DNA of 64,000 bases from an uncultured Prevotella sp. (GTDB taxonomy: Bacteria; Bacteroidota; Bacteroidia; Bacteroidales; Bacteroidaceae). The notes beneath the pieces were generated by a model. It was given only the letters and a program-made list of their open reading frames with translations. It had not been told where the DNA came from and did no database searches. Positions 34,675-43,199 of this stretch are shown in pieces (position 1 is the first letter of the stretch; every line of letters begins with the position of its first letter). The stretch spans positions 62,001 to 126,000 of the forward strand of contig OMZO01000002.1 in the NCBI GenBank assembly GCA_900315525.1, read 5' to 3'. The translations under genes were made by a program, and so were the position numbers.

Positions 34675-36117
34675 TCAGAATTGGAAATAGATAAAAGATT
34701 GACTTGAACCAGCAAAGTTGAAGATTAGATAAATAATAATATAGTATACTCCCCATCTAGCGAGACGGAATTTAAATATTCCTTTGTAGGGAAATTGTAA
34801 AGCATGTTGCTTGGTTCGTTGTAGCCATTCTATAAGAAGAAGAGCTAAACCAGCAATGAACCATTTCTTTCCATCAATAATCCCATATCCTATTATAGGA
34901 TGTGTGAAAATCGAGAAAATGTAATCTGCTGCCTGCGATAGGTTTTCTGCTCTAAAGATTATCCATCCGAAAACTGCCAGCACAAATGTCAAAAGAACTT
35001 GGGATGTCTCTTTCAAGTTAGGTAGGAGCTTTCCATAGGCAACCTCGTGTTGGAACTTGGTGTTGATGCTGAGAATATTATATATAGCTAATAACGAAGC
35101 ATGAAATAGTCCCCAGCACACAAAGGTCCAGTTCGCGCCATGCCATAAACCACTAATACCCCATACAATGAAAATATTACGAATAACTTTCCATTTTTCA
35201 CATCTGCTACCTCCTAAAGGGAAATATATATAGTCTCTGAACCAAGTCGTGAGAGATATATGCCATCTCCGCCAGAATTCAGGAATACTTCTTGAGAAGT
35301 ATGGATAATTGAAATTTCTCATTAAGTTGATGCCAAACAAGCGTGCACATCCGATTGCAATGTCGGAATATCCAGAAAAGTCACAGTATATTTGAAATGT
35401 AAAAAGAACTCCTAACAATAGTAGCATTGTGCCAGATAATTCTTGATAGCTATCCCAATATTGGTTGACAATTGCTGCGCAATTATCAGCTATAACTAAC
35501 TTCTTGAAAAATCCCCATAGCATCTGACGTAAGCCATCCACGGCTTTTGCATACTCAAAAGTACGATTCTTCTGGAATTGTGGTAATAGATTCGTTGCAC
35601 GCTCAATAGGTCCTGCAACTAGTTGTGGGAAAAAACAGATGAAAGCAAAGAATTCGATGATATTATGAGTTGCTTTTATCTTATGCTGATAAACATCGAT
35701 AGTATAACTTAGGGCCTGAAAAGTGTAAAAGCTGATGCCTACAGGGAGAATGATATTTAGTGTAACAATATCCAAATTAATGTTCCAAAGAGAAAGGAGT
35801 GAAACAAAGTTGTCAATAAAAAAATTGTAATACTTGAAAATGCCAAGAATAATCAAATTAAGAGAAATATTACTGGCGCTGATTAGTTTTTGAACCTTCC
35901 TCGATTTTTCGTATCTTTCAATTAATAATCCACTTAAGAAACTACAAGCGGACGTGAGTGCGATAAGGAATAAGAAACGATAATCCCACCAGCCATAAAA
36001 AATATAGCTTACAATAACGATAAGCAAATTCTTCTGCTTAATAGTTCGAAAAACAAACCAATATAACAGAAAGACAATAGGAAGAAATATTAAAAAATCT
36101 ATTGAGTTAAATAGCAT
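34675..36117 (-). CDS. MBOAT family O-acyltransferase, AlgI-like
   Basis: A 480-residue integral membrane protein with about ten or more helices. It has the MBOAT signature PEFWRRWHISLTTWFRDYIY (His286) and the catalytic His326 in ISGLWHGANWTF, plus FSGYSDIAIGCARLFGI, as in AlgI. These proteins channel acyl groups across the membrane and hand them to a periplasmic partner for glycan O-acetylation. The gene is 12 bases after the GT2 gene and 7 before its SGNH partner. Length matches AlgI-like proteins. Confidence 0.9.
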   Translation of the reverse strand: MLFNSIDFLIFLPIVFLLYWFVFRTIKQKNLLIVIVSYIFYGWWDYRFLFLIALTSACSFLSGLLIERYEKSRKVQKLISASNISLNLIILGIFKYYNFFIDNFVSLLSLWNINLDIVTLNIILPVGISFYTFQALSYTIDVYQHKIKATHNIIEFFAFICFFPQLVAGPIERATNLLPQFQKNRTFEYAKAVDGLRQMLWGFFKKLVIADNCAAIVNQYWDSYQELSGTMLLLLGVLFTFQIYCDFSGYSDIAIGCARLFGINLMRNFNYPYFSRSIPEFWRRWHISLTTWFRDYIYFPLGGSRCEKWKVIRNIFIVWGISGLWHGANWTFVCWGLFHASLLAIYNILSINTKFQHEVAYGKLLPNLKETSQVLLTFVLAVFGWIIFRAENLSQAADYIFSIFTHPIIGYGIIDGKKWFIAGLALLLIEWLQRTKQHALQFPYKGIFKFRLARWGVYYIIIYLIFNFAGSSQSFIYFQF

Positions 36118-36129
36118 TATAATTTCGCT

Positions 36130-36927
36130 TTAATTAAACTTTTGAATAAGTTTTATGCACGTAATCAGCAGCCTGCGTTTTTTGTTACTTTCCAATATGT
36201 CAAATAACCGATATAAACTCGTTTTATCAAGTTTTGCCAATGTTGCATAGTCTTCATATACTCCGTAGGGTAAGAATTGGTGGAGATATTCATTAATCTC
36301 TTTTCTGTTCTTTTCTCTTTGTTGTTCGGACAATCCTCCCTCCTCACGCCTACAGATAATATTTGGAATAAATTGAACTTGTTTTCCTTCTTTGACTATT
36401 TTCTCCGTGAAGAATATCCAATCGGACACCAATCTGTGAGTCTCGTCATAGGGAGAATTAGAAAACAATTCTCGTTTGATAAAAGAACTTTGATGATCTA
36501 AGGTTGCAACGAAGAAATGTATCATGGTTGTGCGTGGTGGTTGAATAGAAGCGTGACCTTGATGAGTCTCATTATTATAGTGATAATCCTTGCCAACGAT
36601 GAAATCTGCATTGAAATGATAGCTTGATACCTTTTCTAATATGTCTGTTGAATAGAAACAGTCACCAGAATTCATAAAATTTAGGTATTCACCTGTGGCT
36701 TTTTTGACACCTTTGTTCATACCTTGGTAGATGCCTCCATCAGGTTCTGATACCCAATAATCAATTTGGGAATTGTATTCCTTTAATACATCTACACTTC
36801 CATCAGTAGAACCTCCGTCAATAATTATAAACTCAAAATCACGGAAAGTTTGATGGATTACGCTTTCTATGGTCTTGCGCAGCCCTTCTTTGTTGTTGAA
36901 ATTGACGGTAATGATGGAGTATTTCAT
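36130..36927 (-). CDS. GT2 family glycosyltransferase, WcaE-like
   Basis: A 265-residue GT-A enzyme starting MKYSIITVNFNNKEGLRKTI, with FIIIDGGSTDGSVDVLKEY, SEPDGGIYQGMNKGVKKATG and the DxD-equivalent FMNSGDCF. The SEPD-GIY-AMNKG pattern is characteristic of the WcaE-type GT2 group of colanic-acid-like loci. It overlaps the flippase gene by 4 bases (ATGA at 36924-36927). It probably adds one residue to the lipid-linked repeat before flipping. Confidence 0.87.
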   Translation of the reverse strand: MKYSIITVNFNNKEGLRKTIESVIHQTFRDFEFIIIDGGSTDGSVDVLKEYNSQIDYWVSEPDGGIYQGMNKGVKKATGEYLNFMNSGDCFYSTDILEKVSSYHFNADFIVGKDYHYNNETHQGHASIQPPRTTMIHFFVATLDHQSSFIKRELFSNSPYDETHRLVSDWIFFTEKIVKEGKQVQFIPNIICRREEGGLSEQQREKNRKEINEYLHQFLPYGVYEDYATLAKLDKTSLYRLFDILESNKKRRLLITCIKLIQKFN

Positions 36928-38456
36928 TTCTTTCTGATGTTTTTGATTCTTGACAGACTATCCTTTGCGCCTTTAGCAAACAATAAAGTCGCACCAAGTT
37001 CGATGGTTAGAAAAATCGTCATTCCAATGGCAGCATATAATGCCCATTCCCAGAGACTTTGATAAGGATTAAAAGGAATAAACCGGATGAGATAAGTTGA
37101 TAGTGCGAAGGCGAAGATAGAGATACCGTAGTTTCGAATGACTCCTTTCCAATAGATGTATACGGATTCTTTGAAACCTGAGGTGAACAGATAATAGGGT
37201 TTCCATAATACAACGATAGCTAATAAACTGATTATTTTTCCAAGCAGGATACCAATGATTCCCCATTTCAAACCTGCAATAATAGTAATAGATACATTGA
37301 TAATCAGTTCTGCCCATGCAGACCATACATCGGCATATAGACCATGGGCATAATTGAAACTATCTACTGAAGTACGAGAGTTGGTAATATAAATATAGAT
37401 AATCAGTAATACAAGAATCCACCGATCCATGATATATTCTGGGCCAAGCCAATGGGCAATAAAGGGTTCGATAAATGAATAGAGTGAGAAACTAAGGATG
37501 GCTGCTATGGTATGCTGAATGGTTGTAAATTCCCAAAACACCTTCATCATCTTTGCTTTATCTCCTTCTGCCACCAAGTTTCCAACACTAGCTCCAACAC
37601 TTCCTGTAATGGCGGAAAACAAAGATATCAATTTGGATATAACGATCATATAGTTACCGTAATAGGCAACCATCTTCAATGATACGAAGAGGAAGATGAA
37701 TAATTCGTCGCTTTTGACCAGAACAAAGTCTTTGATTTTGTGTATAAAGACCTGTTTAGTCTTTGTGATAATCTCAGGATATTGTTTCAGCAAAACTTTT
37801 CCTCGACTTTTATCTACGTTTAGCCAAGGATATTCTTGGTTGATTTTCCAATTTAAGATGATACAGCCAATGATACCAAACAGGAATTCTACCCCCACCC
37901 AGATATACAGATTTTGGTAGGTGTAAGCCAAGAATATCTGGAGGATTATTTTTAGAATGTTGGCCGATTGAAAATAGATGGCAACAAGATAATTCTTTTG
38001 ATCAGCCGTCAATAGGATTTGTCGGTAATTGATGAAATAGCCGATGAGTGAGGAGCCTAAGAACGAATAATAAGCAAAATAGATGATGCCAAGTCCTAAT
38101 TCTGCCTTAGAGAAAATGAATGGGAAAAACAGACTGATAAGGGCACCACCAGCCAAGATGATACAGCCTATCCAATTATACAGATAGCCTAAGAGCGATA
38201 GGATGTCCTGGATCTCCTGTCTATTGTTTGATTGTAGCGGCTTAAAAAGAAAATAACCAATGCAGGCTGTGATGCCAAGTTCTGCTAAGTTAAGATATCC
38301 CAGAATGTTTCCGAGTGTACCTGTCAGACCAATGAACTCTGCTCCAAGGCAGTCAAGGAAAATCTTGCGTGAGAAGAATGCCAAAAGAAGTGTCAGGAAG
38401 TAAAAGATCAAATTTACTTCCGCATTTAATACACTTTTATGGACTCTTCCACTCAT
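36924..38456 (-). CDS. Polysaccharide flippase, Wzx/MOP family
   Basis: A 510-residue membrane protein with about 12-14 hydrophobic segments and the opening SGRVHKSVLNAEVNLIFYFL typical of Bacteroidales Wzx proteins; FLDCLGAEFIGLTGTLGNIL follows. It is expected to flip undecaprenyl-diphosphate-linked repeat units to the periplasm. It sits 4 bases downstream of a GT2 gene and upstream of the WcaE-like gene. Together with the Wzy-like and Wzc-like genes it defines a Wzx/Wzy-dependent pathway. Confidence 0.86.
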   Translation of the reverse strand: MSGRVHKSVLNAEVNLIFYFLTLLLAFFSRKIFLDCLGAEFIGLTGTLGNILGYLNLAELGITACIGYFLFKPLQSNNRQEIQDILSLLGYLYNWIGCIILAGGALISLFFPFIFSKAELGLGIIYFAYYSFLGSSLIGYFINYRQILLTADQKNYLVAIYFQSANILKIILQIFLAYTYQNLYIWVGVEFLFGIIGCIILNWKINQEYPWLNVDKSRGKVLLKQYPEIITKTKQVFIHKIKDFVLVKSDELFIFLFVSLKMVAYYGNYMIVISKLISLFSAITGSVGASVGNLVAEGDKAKMMKVFWEFTTIQHTIAAILSFSLYSFIEPFIAHWLGPEYIMDRWILVLLIIYIYITNSRTSVDSFNYAHGLYADVWSAWAELIINVSITIIAGLKWGIIGILLGKIISLLAIVVLWKPYYLFTSGFKESVYIYWKGVIRNYGISIFAFALSTYLIRFIPFNPYQSLWEWALYAAIGMTIFLTIELGATLLFAKGAKDSLSRIKNIRKK

Positions 38457-38460
38457 GGTC

Positions 38461-39633
38461 TTATGAATTGTGTTCTGTGTGAATAAAATCAGTATTCTTA
38501 CGATCCATGTGCAGCACGTTTTTTAGCATCCGCCATACTAAACCGGGTAGGGCTATTGCTTTCTTAAAAGAATTGAAACGTATCTGGCTAGGTAAAGCAA
38601 TGAATAGGGCGACAATTAGAGCTGCAAGTAGGAACCACCATTTCTCACACCATGCAGGAACGGTGATTGTCATGAAGATAGATATTCCAAATAGCAGCAC
38701 AATCAGCATAGAGCGCGGAATGAGCGCTTGCTGGATAGTCTTGTCTATAAAATTGATGTTGCCATGTTTGATGGCATTGGGAATCTCAGGTAGTTGGCTT
38801 ATCAGACTCTGGACTTGAGCTGTCATCCAACGCATACGTTGGCGTTGGAAATTGTCTTGGTTGCTGACTTTTTCATCGAATACATGAATTTCTGGCGCAT
38901 ATTTGATAAAAACACCCTGACGGAGTAGGAGGGCTTCCATCTCACGATCTTCACCAGCCGTTGTAAGTTGAAAGACATTCTTCTTGAATAGGTCATAGTT
39001 AAAACACATGCCAGAACCAATGAGGGCAGAAGAAAGACCTAATCGGTTGTGTGCCTTGCGGAAGATGGTGTTATTGATTTCCTCGCTGGCGCCATCGAGA
39101 ACGGCGACATCGTTATTGGCATTCTTAGCGCAACGATGGCATTGGATGGCTTCGTAAATGGTGCATAGTACATTCAATTGTGACAGGAAATCAGGGCGTA
39201 CAACGTTATCGGCATCCAAAATAACGACATTGTCGAAATCGCCTTTCACCTCATTGATAGCATACTGCATAGCCTTAGCTTTCGAGCTTTTCTCAAAATC
39301 AGGTGTGAGCAGGGTGATGGGCATTTCTCTTAATGCGTCATTCGTTTCTGGCTGCATGTGATCTGAAATCACAGCTACGGTATAATGTGTTTTTGGATAC
39401 TTTTGGAGGAGGAACTGTTCTACAGCATTAATGATTACGCGATCCTCGCTATATGCCGGATATAATACGAGGAACTTGTGCATTTTATGATGAAGGACAG
39501 CCGCATGAATAGCGATGCGGTCTTCTTTGTCGTAGAAGAGAGAAATAATAACAAAGAAAACAACATAGGCTACCGATGCTGCTATCACTACCCATAGGGT
39601 CATGTCGATGATATGAAAGATGCTCCAAATCAC
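38461..39633 (-). CDS. Membrane-bound GT2 glycosyltransferase (QxxRW type)
   Basis: A 390-residue protein with an N-terminal membrane helix, a cytoplasmic GT2 domain and three C-terminal helices. Motifs are FDNVVILDADNVVRPDFLSQ (DxD), TTAGEDREMEALLL (ED) and QRMRW (QxxRW). The likely start is a GTG at 39631-39633 overlapping the previous stop as GTGA: from there VIWSIFHIIDMTLWVVI aligns with the N-terminus of the paralogue at 39630-40775. An ATG 10 codons further in is the alternative. QxxRW enzymes include processive synthases, but within a Wzx/Wzy operon it may add a single sugar. Confidence 0.82.
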   Translation of the reverse strand: MIWSIFHIIDMTLWVVIAASVAYVVFFVIISLFYDKEDRIAIHAAVLHHKMHKFLVLYPAYSEDRVIINAVEQFLLQKYPKTHYTVAVISDHMQPETNDALREMPITLLTPDFEKSSKAKAMQYAINEVKGDFDNVVILDADNVVRPDFLSQLNVLCTIYEAIQCHRCAKNANNDVAVLDGASEEINNTIFRKAHNRLGLSSALIGSGMCFNYDLFKKNVFQLTTAGEDREMEALLLRQGVFIKYAPEIHVFDEKVSNQDNFQRQRMRWMTAQVQSLISQLPEIPNAIKHGNINFIDKTIQQALIPRSMLIVLLFGISIFMTITVPAWCEKWWFLLAALIVALFIALPSQIRFNSFKKAIALPGLVWRMLKNVLHMDRKNTDFIHTEHNS

Positions 39634-40775
39634 TTTTTCTTCCTTCTTAACACTTTCACACTGAATAAACTCCACAGGCTGACAAAGGGCGAACGAAGGA
39701 AAGTCTTGTCCCACATCTCATCTACCAGATAGTCTGGTGTCGCTAATGCAAAGAAAAACAATGCAATAGCTCCTAATAGCCACCACTTGAGGGCAATTGT
39801 CAGATAGATAAAGGGCAGGAGAATACTCATTAGAATGATGATACCAACCATCTTTGTACGTGGTACCAGCATCCATTGGATGATTTTGTCTGCTAAGTCG
39901 TACTGCTTTCTGAAAATGGCACCGGGTAAGAATTTGATATTTCTTGCGAAATTATGGAGTTGCTGTGAAGCCCAGCGTCCGCGCTGCTCATTCAACTTGA
40001 TGGTTGTACGCTTTTTCTCGCCGTAAACATAGATGTTGTCGAAATAGTCGATAAAGTATCCTTGACGTAGCAATAGGGCCTCCAATTCTTTGTCTTCTCC
40101 TGACGTTTTTGCCTTCATAATATTCGTTTTGAACCAGTTGAAGTCATATGCTGTTCCAGAACCAGCCAAAGCAGATGAGAGACCAACGCTTATATGCCCC
40201 CGACGGAAAATGGCATTATTAATCTCTTCAAAAATGGCATCCATGCGAGCGGCAGCTGTATCTCGATTCCTGGATATCCTATGTGTCTGAATGGCCCGAG
40301 TAGCGGCTACTTCAAAAGCATCATTTACTTTCTGCAAGAAATCTTGTTCGACGATGTTATCTGCATCTAGTATTACAACGATATCATAAATTTTGAATTC
40401 TGGCAAATTTAGGATGGCATATTGGAGAGATTTCGCTTTGGAACTTTTTTCGAAATCTGGGGTTAATAAAGTGATTGGGTATTGGGCTAATCGCATATTG
40501 GTCATTTCGCTCTGATGGTCTGAAATAACCACTACATCGAACATACGTTGGGGGTATGCCTGACTTAAAATGGAAATAACAACCTGCTCAACAACTTCGT
40601 CTTGCCTATGAGCAGGTATCAAAATAACAAATCGACTCTGATTTTTTGATTTGGTTAGGACTGGTTTGCGGCTAAATAGAGCTGCCACAGCAAAAATACC
40701 GAGGTATAGCACTGTTACTGCAACAATAAAGAATAGAAACCAATCTATGATATATAAGATAACCCAAAAATCCAT
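39630..40775 (-). CDS. Membrane-bound GT2 glycosyltransferase (QxxRW type), paralogue
   Basis: A 381-residue protein of the same plan as the next gene: N-terminal helix (VILYIIDWFLFFIVAVTVLY), a GT2 core with IYDIVVILDADNIVEQDFLQ (DxD), KTSGEDKELEALLL (ED), QRGRW (QxxRW) and two or three C-terminal helices. The two genes overlap by 4 bases (GTGA) and are evidently a tandem duplication. The order helix-GT-helices is that of BcsA/HasA-like synthases without extra domains. It lies 4 bases after the WbbL-like gene. Confidence 0.86.
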   Translation of the reverse strand: MDFWVILYIIDWFLFFIVAVTVLYLGIFAVAALFSRKPVLTKSKNQSRFVILIPAHRQDEVVEQVVISILSQAYPQRMFDVVVISDHQSEMTNMRLAQYPITLLTPDFEKSSKAKSLQYAILNLPEFKIYDIVVILDADNIVEQDFLQKVNDAFEVAATRAIQTHRISRNRDTAAARMDAIFEEINNAIFRRGHISVGLSSALAGSGTAYDFNWFKTNIMKAKTSGEDKELEALLLRQGYFIDYFDNIYVYGEKKRTTIKLNEQRGRWASQQLHNFARNIKFLPGAIFRKQYDLADKIIQWMLVPRTKMVGIIILMSILLPFIYLTIALKWWLLGAIALFFFALATPDYLVDEMWDKTFLRSPFVSLWSLFSVKVLRRKKK

Positions 40776-40779
40776 AATC

Positions 40780-41658
40780 TTAACTGATAATTGATAATTG
40801 ATAATGACTAATGCCTTGATATACAGCCTTTACTAAATCCATTCTGCCTTGAAGCGCGAATTTTAATATGTCTTTTGGAGCAACAAGTCCTAAAAGATAG
40901 CAATAGCTTAGATATCTTGATAAACCTCTCCAGTTGCGTTTGACTAACAATAGCCTATTTCGTGTTATATAATAGGTGCGCAATGGGCTGTTCTGACCAG
41001 TAGTCTGACTCTCTTTGTGGTAGATGGTACATTGTGGTTCATACCATATCTGGTAGCCTGCTCTTGTGAACATCATAGACCAGTCTAATTCCTCATAATA
41101 TAAGAAATAGCATTCAGGCATTAGTCCCACCTTGTCAATGGCTTCTTTTTTGACAAACATCGCAGCGCCATGAGCATAAGGGGTTGTATGAGCCATTTCG
41201 TACTGTCCGTGATCCTCTTCTCCAAAACCTATAGCCTGATTTCGTATGGTTATCTTGGAGAGTTCTGTATATCCAGTAAACTGGATGGGTTGCGGATTCC
41301 ATGCAAAACGGATTTTAGGACAGACGACACCAACCTCAGCAGAAGATTCTGCTCGATTGATTAATGCCAGGATATTGAATTCCTTGAAGATGGTGTCATT
41401 ATTAACAAGAAACAGATATTTCCCCAGAGCAGCCTTAATGCCAAGATTATTTCCACCAGCAAAGCCCAAGTTCTTCTTGCTTTTGATGACTTTGACATGA
41501 GGAAACTTTTGGGAAATGATATCTGCTTCCTGATTCAGAGATGCATTATCTACCACAATCACCTCCAAATTTTCATTGAAGGGGATGCTCTCAATTAGTT
41601 CACAGGTGTCCTTTAACCCGTTGTAATTGATCGTGATAATGGATACATCTATCTTCAA
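40780..41658 (-). CDS. GT2 glycosyltransferase, WbbL/rhamnosyltransferase-like
   Basis: A 292-residue GT-A enzyme starting MKIDVSIITINYNGLKDTCE, with LEVIVVDNASLNQEADIISQ, NLGFAGGNNLGIKAALGKY and the DxD-equivalent FLVNNDT; later LPECYFLYYEELDWSMMFTR contains the ExDW motif. NLGFAGGNN and E-D/E-D-W are typical of WbbL-type rhamnosyl- and related transferases. Six bases separate it from the Wzy-like gene. The donor is probably a dTDP- or UDP-sugar but is not determined. Confidence 0.87.
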   Translation of the reverse strand: MKIDVSIITINYNGLKDTCELIESIPFNENLEVIVVDNASLNQEADIISQKFPHVKVIKSKKNLGFAGGNNLGIKAALGKYLFLVNNDTIFKEFNILALINRAESSAEVGVVCPKIRFAWNPQPIQFTGYTELSKITIRNQAIGFGEEDHGQYEMAHTTPYAHGAAMFVKKEAIDKVGLMPECYFLYYEELDWSMMFTRAGYQIWYEPQCTIYHKESQTTGQNSPLRTYYITRNRLLLVKRNWRGLSRYLSYCYLLGLVAPKDILKFALQGRMDLVKAVYQGISHYQLSIIS

Positions 41659-41664
41659 TATGTA

Positions 41665-43194
41665 TTATACTCTTGATGCTAATTTCTTTTCTAATTTTAA
41701 GCGTTTTCTTTCTTCTTGTTCAGCAAGGAGTTTTTCTTCATATTTAATCCATTCTGGCTCAATGTATGGTAGAATGTAAACGATTGACAAACCACCATAG
41801 AAAATGAGACAATTAGGGAACTGCATTAATACCTGATTACCATATCCACCTAATTGAATTGCTACAAATGCTCCACATAAACCTCCGCCTATGCCTATTA
41901 GTGATTTATTTTTTAGTTTAAATAATACAATTCTGCAAGCCCCTCCTATCATAATTAGCATGGTTATGATAAATAATGTAATACCAATAGGACCTGTTCT
42001 TAACCATATAAATACATATTCAGAGTCAGGAGGAATAGTTGCTAATCTCCAGTATTTATTGTTTTTAGGTACATTGTCCATGCCCATTCCAAGTCCTATT
42101 CCCCATGGCGCATCTTTAATATGTTTTTTCATTACTTCTTGGTTAATGTCACGTACATTCATTGACGCATCGTCACTTCTAAAAGCTGAGCGCATTCTTC
42201 GAATTTGTTGATTACTATTACCTATTTCAGTAAATATTAATATGATGGAAAAAAATATCAACACAATCGTAAATGGTACGGCAATTTTGATAGATTTTGA
42301 CAATACAATAAAGAGAATTAATCCTGCAGCTAAACAAAAAATAGCCGTACGTGTACCCGACTGAAACATTCCCCAAATGACAAGAGCTCCTGCTATAAGG
42401 AAAAAATATTTATATCTTTTTATCCTATTTGTAATGCCAAAAATAATAAAAGCTACTGCAGTTGCTGCTGCATTACACCCATAGTTTGCGGCATCACTAA
42501 AGGTTGAGAAATATCTTATAAGCGTTCCACCATTCAAAATATGCGTTGTTCTACCTCTTGTTTCCATCCAAATATTCTCAGCAGTGGTAAAACCAAAATT
42601 GATTTGTTTCCAAACCCAAAAAACGGAAAATAGAGAAAGAAGAGCCCAAAATATCATATATCTTGAAAGATCCTCAGGTTTGGATATATAAATAGAAAAT
42701 ACAAGAAAGATATATAGCAATTGAAAAGCCATCAATCTGGCGCCTGTGTACCAAGCTCCAATATTGATACCTAAGTTACAAGTGTCATTAAGAATCTCAA
42801 GTGTACAATAACCACACCATATAACTAATGCAAGGAGCATTAGATTCCCAACTCTCTCCCAATGTGGTGTGTCTTTAATATCGATAATAGCAATTGCTAA
42901 TAAAACAATCTGTAGCATCTCATTTGGAAGTGATACCGGGACAGGTAATGGCAAATCCTTCATCTGTAAAAAATAGTTGATTAAGAATAGCAACCAAAAT
43001 GTCAGCATCTTCCATCGGAAAGCTGCAATTATATATAATATGATAAATGGCAATATGCTAATAGCAACGAATGCAGGGAAACCTGCAGTTGCAAGTTCGT
43101 ATATTGCAAGTAAAAACAGGAGAAAGAGTAATAGGACTCTTCCTCCGTTTTCATGGGTATATTCAGACAATCTGTTAGAATAGACTTTTGCCAT
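41665..43194 (-). CDS. O-antigen polymerase/ligase-like protein (probable Wzy)
   Basis: A 509-residue protein with about 12 membrane segments and a large loop. VIWGMFQSGTRTAIFCLAAG and the periplasmic stretch from about 330 to 390 (QQIRRMRSAFRSDD and APWGIGLGMGMDN) match the O-antigen ligase/Wzy_C family, in which arginines of the large loop are functional. It is expected to polymerise flipped repeats in the periplasm. A charged C-terminal tail (LLAEQEERKRLKLEKKLASR) is cytoplasmic. It sits directly after the Wzc-like gene, as expected for a polymerase and its length regulator. Confidence 0.83.
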   Translation of the reverse strand: MAKVYSNRLSEYTHENGGRVLLLFLLFLLAIYELATAGFPAFVAISILPFIILYIIAAFRWKMLTFWLLFLINYFLQMKDLPLPVPVSLPNEMLQIVLLAIAIIDIKDTPHWERVGNLMLLALVIWCGYCTLEILNDTCNLGINIGAWYTGARLMAFQLLYIFLVFSIYISKPEDLSRYMIFWALLSLFSVFWVWKQINFGFTTAENIWMETRGRTTHILNGGTLIRYFSTFSDAANYGCNAAATAVAFIIFGITNRIKRYKYFFLIAGALVIWGMFQSGTRTAIFCLAAGLILFIVLSKSIKIAVPFTIVLIFFSIILIFTEIGNSNQQIRRMRSAFRSDDASMNVRDINQEVMKKHIKDAPWGIGLGMGMDNVPKNNKYWRLATIPPDSEYVFIWLRTGPIGITLFIITMLIMIGGACRIVLFKLKNKSLIGIGGGLCGAFVAIQLGGYGNQVLMQFPNCLIFYGGLSIVYILPYIEPEWIKYEEKLLAEQEERKRLKLEKKLASRV

Positions 43195-43199
43195 GATTA

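Noticed and set aside
39604-39714. Longer ATG start for the second QxxRW glycosyltransferase
   Set aside because: It would overlap its paralogue by 85 bases and add residues with no counterpart. The GTG at 39631-39633 fits the paralogue alignment.
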